NCBI GenBank assembly: GCA_018873225.1
Contig: JAEILZ010000003.1
Coordinates: 310,001-374,000, forward strand
Source: [Phialemoniopsis] sp. UDSM-2020
Lineage: Eukaryota > Ascomycota > Sordariomycetes > Thyridiales > Thyridiaceae
Reading direction: 5' to 3'
Length of the DNA: 64,000 nt
A program made the position numbers and the translations under genes. Positions within the stretch are counted from its first letter, which is position 1. Every line of letters begins with the position of its first letter. Positions 10,560 to 22,400 of the stretch are shown here, piece by piece. The notes under the pieces were generated by a model. It was not told where the DNA came from. It did no database searches and saw only the letters and a program-made list of their open reading frames with translations.

Positions 10560-11696
10560 ATGTCGTCCCGTTTCCGGTCAAGGTCTCGCTCAAGAGACGA
10601 TGACCGTTCGCCGTCCAGGGATCGATCGCCTACCCCGCGCAACGACCGCTCCAGATCCCCCAGACGAAGCCCTTCCCGCAGCATCTCACGCGACTCGCGA
10701 TCCCCCGCACCGCGCCGCAACGGCAGACACCGCGATAGTCGAAGCCCGAGCCGAGATAGAGAGAGCAGGGGCAGGAGCCGCACGCGCAGTACATCGCCGG
10801 TCACGCGCAGCACCAAGGTGAGTGCGCCCTGCCGCCCTACAAGCCAACTGACCAAACATTAATCTGAGGAAATTATCCTATCTATAGGTGGTCGTCGAGC
10901 GCCTGACCAAGAATGTCAATGAGGAACATCTGCGAGAGATTTTTGGCCACTATGGCGACATTGAGGACCTCGACCTGCCCATGAACCGCCAATGTAAGTT
11001 TTGATCACCCGAACCGTTAAACCCGGGGGGAGGGCGCTGCGCCGCACTTGGCAGGGTAGAGCAACCCAAGGCTGACTTGCATATTGTATAGTCAACACCA
11101 ACCGCGGCACAGCCTATATACTATACGTCCGCGAGGCCGACGCCGAAGCCGCCATCGCGCACATGCACGAGGCGCGCATCGACGGCGCCACAATCAACGT
11201 CTCCATCGTCCTGCCCAAGCGCAAGTTCTCGCCCGAGCCTCCCACGGCCCGCCGCGGCGCAAATTTTGACCCCAGGGGTCCCCCGCCCAACTTTAGGTCA
11301 GGTGGCGGCGGCCCGGGTGGTGCCTTTGGGGGTGGCGGAGGCAGGGGCCGTGGGCCCCCGGGTGGCGGTGGCGGTGGTGGTGGTGGTGGTGCGGGTGGAG
11401 GTGGAGGGCGCTTCGGCTCACGATCCGATACTTGGCGCCCGCAGTCGCGCTCTAGAAGCAGGTCCCGGTCGCCCGCGGCCGAGGGCAGGAACAGGTACCG
11501 CAGCAGGTCGCCTTACTCCAACCGGTCAAGGTCCAGGACGCCACCACCGAGGCGCAGGGGCGGGGGTGGGGGAAGATGGGATGACAATGACAGCTTTGAT
11601 AGGGCTCGACGAAGTCCCAGCAGGGCAAGCCACAGCAGCTACGGTCGTCGCAGCCGCTCTAGGAGTCGAGGTCCGGCACAGAGGGCTTACCGTTGA
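10560..11696 (+). CDS. RNPS1-like SR protein (RS domain, one RRM, Gly/RS tail)
   Basis: Three exons, 10560-10817, 10888-10993 and 11092-11696, giving 322 residues. Residues 1-86 are an Arg/Ser domain (RSRSRSRDDDRSPSRDRSP). Residues 87-165 are a single RRM: VVVERLTKNVNEEHLREIF with RNP2-like VVVERL, GDIEDLDLPMNR, and RNP1-like RGTAYILYV. Then come a Pro/Gly stretch, a long glycine run (11361-11408) and a second RS domain. The RRM text, including a loop that keeps the aromatic pattern LPKRKF at its end, resembles RNPS1, the ASAP/PSAP-complex protein that couples splicing to the exon-junction complex in the nucleus. Both introns fall inside or next to the RRM, each with clean GTRAGT donors. The ATG sits in a CCACC context. 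Other SR/RRM families are possible but less likely. Confidence 0.82.
11361..11408 (+). repeat. GGT/GGC trinucleotide run encoding polyglycine
   Basis: About 48 nt of near-perfect GGN codons inside the RNPS1-like coding sequence. It encodes a Gly run that is likely length-polymorphic without shifting the frame. Confidence 0.8.
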
Positions 11697-12693
11697 GTTG
11701 AGTATACATCGCTGTCTCAATTTGTATCAAGAATTGTCACTTTACTCGGAGTACGGATGGCCAAGGTTGGCGCAGGAACAGTGATCTGGTAAGTTCAGGA
11801 CCAGGCTGGTCACACCTTTCTCATCATCAGGTTTGGCTAACTCTGCCATAGATGCATCGAGGAGATTGTGGTCCATCCAAGCTCTGGCTAATCGCGGCCA
11901 CTGTGCTTACGGCTGGGAGCGGATCTTACCGCTTTCAATCGCCAGCGTGTACATCAGACTTGTAAGCATAGAATGTTTTTGTTCCTTCAGATTATGTTAT
12001 CGCGTCGCGAAACCATCAAGATACCCTAGTGGAATTATTTTTGAGGGAAAATATAAATCCCCATCTCCACAAAACCCTTGTCCTCCATGTTGAGATTGAT
12101 GGGTCAATCGATCCTGCGCTGTCTTTTAGTCAGCGGGTGCACGATTTTCCCCTTAGTGCCAAAGCACTTACACGCTTTGAAATGGCAGCCTTGCATTCTG
12201 AATGTCGTCTCATTACTCGCTCCTCCATTCGAGGTCGTGCAATTGATTACCAAATCAGTCGCATCTACAGCGAGACAGCGACTACCTGGATTTCTCTTGT
12301 CCAGATGACGAAGCATATTGAATCCTACCAGCGAAGGATTTGCGGGAGATGAGGATATTCCGGGAGCCTTTTGGCAAGCTGCCAATTGCGCTGCCTCAAT
12401 GTTGAATAATCTCAACACCACATGCTTACCCAATGGCTGCCATTGGCCCTGCCGTACTCCCATCACGTGTAGTGATGCTGACCGCGTCATGGGTGTCGCA
12501 TTTGAAGTATAAGAAGCATGTTAGATGCCTCAGGAGTCGAGATTGTTGGTTCGAGAAATCAGTCTGCCTTGTTGTATCAGCCTTGCCTACTCTAAGTCAT
12601 TCAGCTTCATCAATCTTGATTTGAGCAATCACCTGCTATTCAACTTCTATTCCCATCTCACTACCTACCTTCCAATTTCAACGAAAGGCAAAC
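11697..12693. other. Intergenic: cupin promoter
   Basis: No gene seen. The last 150 nt (from about 12560) are pyrimidine-rich and lead into the cupin ATG. Short open frames here are unsupported. Confidence 0.55.
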
Positions 12694-13658
12694 ATGGCCA
12701 CTGCCCCGTTCCCCTTCCCGCGCCGCGTCGTCCAGACGAACCAGGCAACCCCTCTACCTCGTGACGGATCTGTCACCGAGCCTGGTGTCGACATCCAGGT
12801 GCAGGAGCTAGAGCCAACCCTCGAGTTTGGAGGCATCTTGACGAGGGCACGCGTGGCAACGCTCAACACCATTCCGGCCGTAAATGAAGGCCCATCGTAA
12901 GTGCCATGGTCTCCCGGGGCAATGTCTCCTTTTGGTAGATGGTCAAGACTAATGTGGTATCGGTCAAGTGTCGAGCTTGTTGATGTCCCCGGGTCCACGG
13001 TGGTCCTGCCGGGTGGAGCTCACATCTACTATCTGGACTTGGCTCCCAGGGCTGAGACGCCCATGGTACGTGCTGCGCCTTGTCCTTGCAATATCAAAAC
13101 GTGCCCATGAGCCCCTCGTATCTCTGGCAACGCAGCAGTGTTATTGCTCGGTGTCCTCTGACTCTTTGCAATACATCACGACGGAACACTTGTTCATGCC
13201 GGCGTTCGTGCCACGTTCGTGTTGAGAACTATGCTGACCATCTCTTCAATCTCTCAGCATCGTACCGAGTCCGTCGACTACGTCGTCGTGCTCAAGGGAT
13301 CTCTGACGATTGTCACACCGCCAAAGGCTTTCGCCGTGGCCGATGGCAAGGGCGACTTTGAAGAGTCTGAGACGGTCGTCCGAGAAGGAGACGTGGTGGT
13401 CCAGCGTGGGGCGATGCATCGGTAAGTATGACTCTTTGGCCGGCCGGTGGTGGACCCAGCCACACGAGCGCCGGGTTGCCGGTAACGCTATTCTCAATGC
13501 AAAGCAAAGCTAATTCGACAATTCCTTCTCTTTCTTGTAGCCTGGCAAATCGGACCGACGAATGGGTGCGATCAATTGCGGTCGTGTTGTCTGCCAAGCC
13601 TGTTGAGGCTTCCGTGGGAGATGAGACGAAGCCGTTGACGGAGTCTTGGCTGCAGTGA
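12694..13658 (+). CDS. Single-domain cupin protein
   Basis: Four exons, 12694-12896, 12969-13065, 13258-13421 and 13541-13658, all in phase, giving 193 residues. The joined chain shows one cupin barrel. Motif 1 lies around HRTESVDYVVVLKGSLTIV (H101, E104) and motif 2 is REGDVVVQRGAMHRLANRT (H154, N158), the usual G-D-x-x-x-x-x-x-x-x-H-x-x-x-N pattern. Only one clear histidine remains in motif 1, so metal binding may be weak or atypical. No signal peptide, hence probably cytosolic. Such small fungal cupins are found both alone and beside secondary-metabolite genes, but no biosynthetic core enzyme is nearby. Substrate unknown. Confidence 0.82.
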
Positions 13659-16039
13659 AAAAAGCAGGGCCGGGGCAGTGATTGGAGCATCGTGATGGGA
13701 ATGCAGGTAGTCAGTTGGTTCAGCGAACGGTAGTCAGAACGGAAATAAAAGTGGCTTTGTTGCCAAATCTGGAGATGTGCCGTGACAATTTCGTGCAACG
13801 TAACTGTAACAAGCAAACCAAGAAACACCAAGAGACCAACACCAAGTGGGAGGGCCGGCTGCACGATCAGACGGCACGGCGATGTGGCTCGTGTTTCGGT
13901 CAGCCCTACGGACGGCGCGTGAGACGACCGCTTGACAGCCCAATCACCGGCAGGGGTTGTAACGTTAGCCACGCTCGCATTGTGGGATGGAAAGGGGTCC
14001 TGCATGCTTGTTTGTCCCTGTGGCTCGGACAAGCCCCGTCCCATATCACAGATCTTGCATCAGCTATTGCATCTTTTGATCAAGCTCTGTGGTTGCTTTT
14101 TGGCTTCTGCCTTTTTGCTCACTGCAGGGACTCGCGTCAATGACATCAATGACAGCTTCCAGCACACCGATACGAAAAGATTGCATGTGATAGAACCTCG
14201 CCGCAAGCGTGCGCAATTGGGGAACAGGTAGCTATTTTCTGCTTTCGCACGTAACGCGTGTAAGTGAGGATGGCGGCCCCCCTCCACGCCTTGTGATGGG
14301 ATGACTCGCACTCACACTCGGGACCGACCGCGGAGAAAGGCCAATAATTGAAGGAGGGGAAAAAACAGAAATGCCTTATTTCCCAGCCCAGCTTTTGCAT
14401 GCCTCACATGACTGGTATGGATATGGGAGGGGGGAACATGGATGCAGGCACGGCGTGCAGGCAACAACCAGGGGGGGTTATGGAGTGGTGGAGTGGTGGG
14501 CTGCCCGCTGCAACTAAGCCTCAATCGCCCTGTGCCGCAACCACCAAACCTCATCCATCTCTCTCCCTCTCTAACCTATCTATCTAAGGTATCTTGACTC
14601 TTTTCACCACCTTCTCTTGAACAACGCCAACACGAGGCGTCCAAGACTGCAACACCAAGGAAACAATTATCATGTGAAGTCGATTTCTCTGCCCCCACCA
14701 TCCATTATGGCGTCACTTTCGAGGTGTACGCGGCTGCGATTGGGCGCACCGCAAGAAAGACCGTTGACACTTGTGTTACCGAATCGTCTTTCGGCCACCG
14801 GATATCTCACCTACATACACGATCTTTTGGCTTCAGTCACTGCTTGTTTCTTCCCACCCCCCTGGCCTGTCAAGTGACAGACTTCGAGCTAGTCCAACGG
14901 CTACCTGATTGCCCAGTTTCCTTTTGTTTCTTCTGGGCATTTTCTCTTCCTCATGCCCCTGTCAACCTAGCCCAAGGCTGGCGGGTACCAGCACCACACC
15001 CACCATCCAATGTCAACGGTTACCACGCTTTCGGTTTCGGGGGTACTTCATCTGAATTCCTGTGTCTCTGTCTTTTTACCCCCATTCCTTGGTTACACAG
15101 CTTGTTCCTTGCAGGGGCTAGCCGTCACCAAGTCTTTGTAAGTGGGACCTCCAACAGACGTTGGACCCCTTCGTGCCTGGGGTATCTTCCGTCGTTCGAA
15201 GTGTCTCGTCTCGTCTTGTCTCTCTCTCATGGTCCACTCTCCATGCCTGCCTGCCCCCCACTGAAGGCAGAACTACCTCTCCAAGATGGAGGGGTTGTTC
15301 TTTATTCTGTACCCTCGGTCTCTATTCCCTTTTCATCTTTTTGCCCTTGACTCCAAAAGTCTACACGAGCTAGTCCCTCGTCGTGTGGTGCGCGGTCTAC
15401 CACGAGGTCTCCTTTGTGAAAAGGGTTGACGGGACACAAAGAGGTGATCCAAGAAAAGCTCCGGTACGACGGCTCGACATGGGTCCTTCCCTTTCTCTCT
15501 GCTATTTCCCGGCGCCGAGCTTCGTTTAGACAAAGTACCACCGCCTCTCGTTAATTGTCCGGGTGGACAGATCTGCGTGCGTCTGTGCCTGGCCATGGGC
15601 CCTAGTAGGGAAGGCTGCCATGACTCCATCCCGGGCTCTCTTCGAGGTTTCATTTCAAAAGGGCCGCAGTCCAAACTTCCCTTCGACTCTGTATATAAGG
15701 GTGGCTTGAAACTTCCCTCTCGATGGAAAGGTCTCACGGTGGAAGTTCATCATCATCACCAACAACATCAGGACCTCAAGTGAACAACAGCAAGCACACA
15801 AGCACATCTACAAGCCAACCGTCACCCTTTTGTTGTCCAAGGCAGATCTCTGAACAATCATCAAGTCTGAACTTCAGCTTCAAAAGCTAGCTTATCCTTG
15901 TTTGCCCTTTGCACTACGGGACACCCGTCCGTTGCACTACCACAACTGTTCACCTTGTGAATCGTTACCTACCCCTATCGTCGTCTCCTCACTTGTAAGT
16001 CACCTAGGACTTGACGCCTCCCCTCACCTCGCCGTCACC
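13659..16039. other. 2.4-kb intergenic/leader region
   Basis: No coding gene I can support. The stretch 14500-15900 is strongly pyrimidine-biased on the plus strand, with long frames such as 14724-15350 that are Phe/Leu/Pro/Ser-rich and domainless, as expected of CT-rich noncoding DNA. A TATA box at 15692 suggests transcription toward the gene at 16040. Confidence 0.5.
15692..15699 (+). promoter_or_regulatory. Candidate TATA box (TATATAAG)
   Basis: TATATAAG 340 nt upstream of the Kozak-like ATG at 16040. It would start a transcript near 15720-15730, leaving a leader of about 310 nt. Inferred from motif and position. Confidence 0.5.
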
Positions 16040-17243
16040 ATGGCGTTTCTACACCTAGCTCGAGCAGCCGCTCTGGCACCTGCATGCCAGATTGCCGCAG
16101 CTGCTCGAGATTTTGATCATCACCATCAGGCATGGGACAGTCTTGTTCAAGCCGATCAGGACCTTGCCCGCGCCCAGATACCAGACCACGAGCAACTACA
16201 GCACCCGCCAAGCAGTCGGGCAGTCCCCTTCAGCCCTGTATCTCTCCCACGCCCGGCACCGCCTCCTTCCCCTCCAGGACGTCCCCGTCCCGGTCCGCTG
16301 CCCCCAGGACCAGGCAACCCTACCCCGCCTCACACCCCTCGTCGCGAGGTTGTGGTGAGCGACCTCGCTGCCGCTGCAGTCGAGGATGGCTCCTCTGGGG
16401 TGTACTAAGGATTTGTCGCCGCTGAGGGCGAGTTCAAGTCAAACAGCTACTGCTGTCATGCAGTGCCAACGACAACAAGATTCATCACCACCGCCGCCGG
16501 TATCTCCAAAACAGGAGCAGAACTACAAGATCAAGCGCCGTCCCGTGCCGGGGTCGTGGCCCGCGGAAGAGCTGACCGAGCCGGCGCCGCGGATTGAGGT
16601 CACGGCCCCGACGCCTGCACCTGTGTCATCGACACAGGAGCTGCGACGCCGTGTCGTGGGTGCCGGAGACGAGGTGGTATCGCCATCACACGTGTTGCCG
16701 GCGATGGAGTTCTGCTGGTACTGCGATATGTACCCGCTGCACCCAGCCTGCTGCGAGGTATGCTTTCCCGGGGCCAGGGCGGCCGCGATGATGCCTGGCA
16801 CTTATGCCACTGCGTCATCGCTGGGAGAACAGGCACACCAAAGGCGCGGTAGCACGATTGAAGGAGGAGAATCTCGCCTTGCAGGGGCAGGGGAGAGGGA
16901 GGTTTGGAGTGAGCTTTGGGGCGCCGGAGGGCACAATTCTCATGCCCGGCCGTCAATGAGCGAGGGAGCGGTACCACGACTTCCGCCGCTTGCTTTCCAG
17001 AGGGGCCAAGGACAAAGTGATCGTTCTTCGTCGCAGCCTCATCATGTTTCGGCGCCTGTTGCAGGTTCAGTCAGGGAACTCGAAACGGAAATAGGCTGGG
17101 CGGTCGATCTAGACGATGATGAGGCCCAAATGAGCCAGGACTCTGTTGCGGAGGCAAAGCTACGGAGCCTACCTGGACACTTTCAGGAGGATGAGGAAGA
17201 GGAGGACGAGCGACCTCCGACGCCGCCGCCCAAGGATCGTTGA
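16040..17243 (+). CDS. Unrecognised proline-rich protein with a Cys/His cluster
   Basis: Not recognised. Best model: exon 1 16040-16354 from an ATG in a perfect CACCATGG context; intron 16355-16463 (gtgagc...atgcag, 109 nt); exon 2 16464-17243; 364 residues in phase. The N-terminus is hydrophobic and alanine-rich (MAFLHLARAAALAPACQ), then a proline-rich linker. In exon 2 a compact cluster CWYCDMYPLHPACCEVCFPG (C-x2-C-x6-H-x2-CC-x2-C) could bind zinc. The rest is disordered, ending in an acidic run and RPPTPPPKDR, an SH3-ligand-like tail. Alternatives: a start at 16386 in the exon 2 frame (285 residues, no intron), or an exon from ATG 16132 spliced at 16400/16446. Exon 2 is the more secure part. 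A TATA box upstream supports transcription. Confidence 0.5.
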
Positions 17244-18036
17244 GCGTCTTCTGATTCTCTGACGATCTAGCCCTTCCCATACACGGGATGGTGATGGCTG
17301 GCGCGGGGTCGCGCTGCTGAGAGTTTCGACCTCATTCATCATATAGGATCAGGAGGAAGGTGATGAGTTGATATGGCGGTCACAACGACGTGGTAGAAGA
17401 TGGCCGCCTGGAGAGGATTCGTTGTGCGGGTGGTTTGCGTTGACTTCTTTCCATTCTACAGTCTTTACAGCTGGGTGGTTCTGCCCATCGTTGGGCTTTG
17501 CTTTCTGACTCTAGTTCGCGGCTTGTTTTGCACTTTTCACGGATGCCGATATACGACGAGCAAGGGCTTTAATGACGAGATGTGACCTCTGGGATCTTTG
17601 CCAGCTGTTATGCTCTCTGTATGGACGGTCATTTGTTTTCTTTACGATAGACTCCTCTTTCTTATTCAGTACAACAGAACAGTTTCAATTCAACATTGAC
17701 AACTCTCTTCTCAGACTTGCGTTCACAATTCCCAACCTCTATCTATGAGCATGTACCATTATGTAGCCCAAGTTTCCAGACAGGAATGCTGCCTAAATCT
17801 ACTCTGTATTGAGCCATCCATATCTTTCTTCCTCGTTCCTTCTTTCGTCGCCCGGGAGGCATCCGCGGCTCCATCCCAGGCTTCCAGGCCCACCTGCTGC
17901 CTATTAAACGCGATATGCCCGATTCCATCATTACTACATTCCAAAAAGCAAGAACTGGAAGAGGTAAAATACTCCTCGATGACCCAAAATAAGAAATCTA
18001 TGTACAAGAAAAGGATATCCACCAAAAGAAAGCACC
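17244..18036. other. Convergent intergenic spacer
   Basis: 3' flanks of the proline-rich gene (plus) and the FAS1 gene (minus). No gene seen. Confidence 0.55.
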
Positions 18037-19464
18037 TCAGACAACACCCGCGAACCCCATCGCGCCGCCTACCACAGCAGCAGCAGCAACAGCCATCCCC
18101 GTGCACCGCGCACCAGCTGCATCGCCTTTACTCGTCGACGTCCTTACCGCGCTGGTAGAAGTCTTGCTCGTCGCCCCCGTGACCGACGCGTCGCCCGCCG
18201 TCGTGGGAGTGGGGCAGTTCGCCGTGCACGGCAGCGCGCTCGTGAACGGCGTCGGGGCTTTCGACCCCGTCGACGTGGCGCCCGTCTGCGCGAACGCGGG
18301 CTGCTGCGCCGCCGTCCGAGGGTCCGGTTGCTGGCCCGCCGCGTCCGGGTTGAGCACGTTGTCGACGACGTGCAGGACGCCGTTGGCGAGCAGGATGTCG
18401 GGCTGGACGACCTGCGCCGTGTCGGCCCAGACGTTGTTGCCGGACTGCGTGATGCGCACGTTGAACCCCGCACCCGCGGCGGTGACGAGCGAGGTGCCGT
18501 TGGTCAGCGAGGTCGAGGGGATAAGGCGGTTGGGCACGAGGTGGTGCCTGAGGACCTTGCGCAGGGAGTCGGCGTCCAGGCTCGTCAGGGCTCCCGCGAC
18601 GCGCTGGAAGGCAGAGTTGCGCGGGGCGAAGATGGTCACGTTGGGCGAGGAGGCGAACTCGTCGAGCAGGCCCGCCTGGTAGACGGCGCCTAGAAAACCC
18701 GTCAGGTCCTGGTAGGCGTCGCGGGCGACGTGCTCGAGGCGGGGCGGCGGCACGAGCAGCGTGTCGACGACCTGGATGAGGCCGCCCGAGAAGGCGATGT
18801 CCCCTTGCTCGAGGGTGCTGCGGGAACCGGAACCGGACGCGAAGACGACGGTGTCGCCCGGCTGGCGATAGACGATGACGTTTTGGCCGCCCGTGACGTT
18901 GGTGTAGGCCGGGTCCTTGAGGAGCGTTGCGGCAAAGTGCGCGGGGCCTTCGGAGGCCTGCTTTGTCGACATCGTGCCCTGGAGGATGTGGTACTCTAGG
19001 ATGTGCGTGACGAGGGTCTGGTTGTCGGCGTTCCAGCCCTGGAACTTTTTGAAGGCGTCGTTGCTGGGGGCCACGATCTGCGAAATGTTAGAACCTTTGC
19101 GTCAGATGTGTGACGAGCGATGCGGACAGCACTTGCTGCCGACATTCTCGTGAACGAGAGTCTAGGGATGAGATGAGCTTACCGTCGTGCCTGCATAGCT
19201 TGGCAGCTCGAGAAGGATATCAGGGTATTTCTGCGGTGGTCGGGTCAGCTCTCTGTACCGTCTCATGAAAGCGCATCGACATTCGCGCTTCAGACCATCA
19301 CATGTCTGGCCACCGCCATGGAAACTCACCTTGATGAGGTCGTAGTAAGTAGACAGGTCCTTGTTCCCTGCTAATACGTCGCCCAGACCCTTGACATCGT
19401 CGCCGCGCACCGCTACAGGCGCAAACGCTGCGACAAGTCCCAGCACGACCGTCCTGCCCAGCAT
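18037..19464 (-). CDS. GPI-anchored protein with two fasciclin (FAS1) domains
   Basis: Three exons on the minus strand, 19464-19330, 19230-19183 and 19077-18037, giving 407 residues. The start at 19464 gives a clean signal peptide (MLGRTVVLGLVAAFAPVAVRG); an in-frame ATG at 19491 would put charged residues in front of it. Two FAS1 domains follow: the first contains TTIVAPSNDAFKKF and ends in GLIQVVDTLLVPP, the second contains VTIFAPRNSAFQRV and ends in GVLHVVDNVLNPD, the paired H1/H2 FAS1 motifs. A Ser/Thr/Pro-rich stalk with a short Cys pair (LPCTANC) leads to a hydrophobic end (MAVAAAAVVGGAMGFAGVV) that fits a GPI signal. N-glycosylation sequons are frequent. FAS1 proteins mediate adhesion or wall association. 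Cell-surface location is inferred. Confidence 0.87.
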
Positions 19465-22400
19465 CGTGAAGTGAGGCCTTTTGCTTCTCACGATCTTTCA
19501 CTTCTCACACAAATACACGCAGGAGCCTTGTCCGTTTGTGTCTCACACGCGAGCAAGCAGTCCAAAACGTGCGTCTCGGCTGTCGGAGTACAGCGACTTG
19601 ACTCGCCTGTCAGGCACTTTAAGTATTTCTAAATATGTGTAAGCCTTCTGTGTTCGGGATAGCCGTGGGCGGGAGTGAATGACTCGAGCATCTGAAGCAC
19701 GCGCAACTTACCGCCAGAGAAGACCGTTTCGGGTACAGCGCACGAGGACCAAGAGCAAGAGAGGTCTCGACCACAGCCAGAAATAGAATGAGGAAAAAGA
19801 CTAAAGCGACACGGAGCCGCGGCGGCCTAAATCAATTCAATCGCAACACTTTTTGAGAGGGTATCACGAAGCATAACAGAGGACAAGATTTCGAACACGA
19901 GAACAACCGACATCGACAATCAATTTCCCATCGTGGTTCAGCAGGACGGACGGCGCAAAACATGCGGTCGGGTCGGCAGTCGACGGCATGCTCAATCTCG
20001 CGAATGAAACCCTGCGAGCTGTAAGGGGGACCCAGCCCGTTGATCCTCAGCGGTGGTGCCACTGTGGGGATTGGGTTTTTGGCCGCCTGGCGACCAGCGC
20101 ACACAAGCACAGGCGCTGGTTCTCTCTCCCCACACCGCTAAAATAAGTTACGATAACGGGGCCTGTGCTAGCGAAAAAGGACCATTTACGGGCAGCGAAA
20201 AGACACGGCCGAAAGCACAGGCGCAAGCCACAGCGCACCGGACCCCTGAGCAGATCCTCGCTTCAGCACCTCGTTTTTGGGAAAAGCGGGCTTGCGATCG
20301 ACATGCGCATTCTGCAGTGGTCCCACGGCGAGCCAATATCACGAAAAGAGACGAGATGAAGATGTGTAGACCTTGTGCTGCTCAAGATCGCTTAATCGGG
20401 ATTGGCAAGTCAAAGATAGAGAATCGCAGCCGTCGTACGTAGCTCAGAACGGGAAAGAGGCGGCGCCTGTCACGGCCGCCACATGTCTCTGTGCACCCGA
20501 TACCGCCGAGATGGAAGAGAAAGAATCGCGATGATCTTCTTCGTTATCTCGTTCAGCACCGCAGGGGCAGGCATCGGATGCACGTTCGGCGTGGCTGGCA
20601 CCACCTCAGGTCGTGATGCACATCATCCGCGAGGCCGCATATCAAAAAAGCCAGCCACGACAGCATCGTCCCATGTCTGGCTGGCAGTAGAGGTACTTTG
20701 TTCATCCCATCTCGCCATGTATCGATACCTAGGTCCATCTGCCAAACATGAAACGCTTCACCTTGCACAGAAAAGACCCCTAATGCAAGAGATGAATAGA
20801 GGAAAAAGAAACAAGCATGCTTTTTGCGCATGATGGACAATTGCCAACCCAGCAACTGGCTCAGAAGCTCAACGGCAAGACCCATCTGTGGCCACCTAGG
20901 TCTGAATACGAGAAAATTTCCAAGGTTTTTATATGCATTCGCCAGCGGCGTTCGTCCTCTGCCAACCAGGTTTCCCAAGCGCGAATTGCTGGTGAATACG
21001 ACCTTCTGCATTAGTTCGAGCTGTCCGAGGTCCAGTGGATGCCAGCGAATCTTGGCTCCCAGGAATGCGGCTACATCCTAGGTGCATGGGGAGGGTCTGC
21101 CCGCATTCCAGCGCTGGTGGTTTTTCGCCCCTGTCAATCATCGACAAACGGCCGGAGATTGGCTGTTCGTTCACATCGCTCCAACTGGGTTCGGCCGGTC
21201 GGCCACCCGGGTAGAACGGCCTTTGATAGTGGGCTCGCAGGATGGTGCCTGATCGGCGGGCTTGGGATGGGCCCTTGCACACCGATGTAATTGAGTGATA
21301 TGCCATTTGTCGCTCGAGATAATCGCCACGACGACAAACCGGCGAGCACGTATCACGGCACGTTATTGAGCAGCGCAAGCACGACAGCGCATTGGCGGAG
21401 GCGAGACTTCGGACGGTAAGTATTCGCGACGACAACTCATCCGATGTCCGAGCTGGATGCTGTGTATCCTATCAGACGTCCGTGCTGAAGATATGCTTGT
21501 GTCTACTTACACGGACGTAGCACAAGGCCATTTGGACATCAGTGTTACGAGTGCGCAAAGGTTGAACAGGTAATGCAGCTAAAGCAAGAATGGCCTGAGC
21601 GGTACTCATCCGACCATAGGACGGCCGAAGCACCTGTCGTGTTGAAGAGACGTATGCCGGCACTTGTTGGCGAGAGCAGCATGGGCCAAGCACCTTGACT
21701 CTATGAAAGACCGCGTAGTGCTTGTATAACTACAGATTTTCGTGATGGGCTGGCGAGGCTAGTGTCATGAGTGGTTGTTGCAGGCTTCGCATTTTGATAA
21801 GGGCCTGGATATGATCATTCGCCACATTGCGCAGCCGATCTCGTCTGAAGTCCGTACAAAGCCCTCACCGCATGTCGCGTACAAGCCATCACAGCCGGAT
21901 CCCGGAAGACAACGTGAAGAGGAATATCAGCCCCATCAATGGCTACCTATCAAGCACCAGCAAGTGACATCAATCCTGCAAGCCCGTCCTTCGGACCGTG
22001 CAACTGACAGCTCTTCGGGAACACAAGAGGCGCTCAGCCAAATCCGCAAAAAGCAAACAAACAAAACCAAATAGCCGCAGTACCAGACTTTGACAGTCAG
22101 CCTTCCTGGGGCCGGAACAGGGAGGCAGAAGAAGCACCGAGAAACTCTCCCCGCTGTGTGTAGAAGCCCAATATCGCGGGTACGAAAAGCGACCCTTGCC
22201 TGAATATCATTTATGCCGTGTCTTTGTTTACCTTACGACTTTTACCCTCCCAGCCTCGCCATTTCGTTGATAGTTCTGATGAGAGGAGGTTGAACGTTTC
22301 CAATTTATGAGTTGTCAGTTATCCCTGCCTTGCGCAAGGTGAGACAAAAGTCCGCTTTTCTCTTCAACCAGTCCACACTTTCAGAGGATCTTCCCCCAAT

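Noticed and set aside
12694..13658. Cupin as part of a secondary-metabolite cluster
   Set aside because: No polyketide synthase, peptide synthetase, terpene cyclase, P450 or transporter nearby; neighbours are housekeeping or unknown.
14724..15350. 208-codon plus-strand frame
   Set aside because: Phe/Leu/Pro/Ser-rich because of CT-biased DNA; no domain or conserved start.
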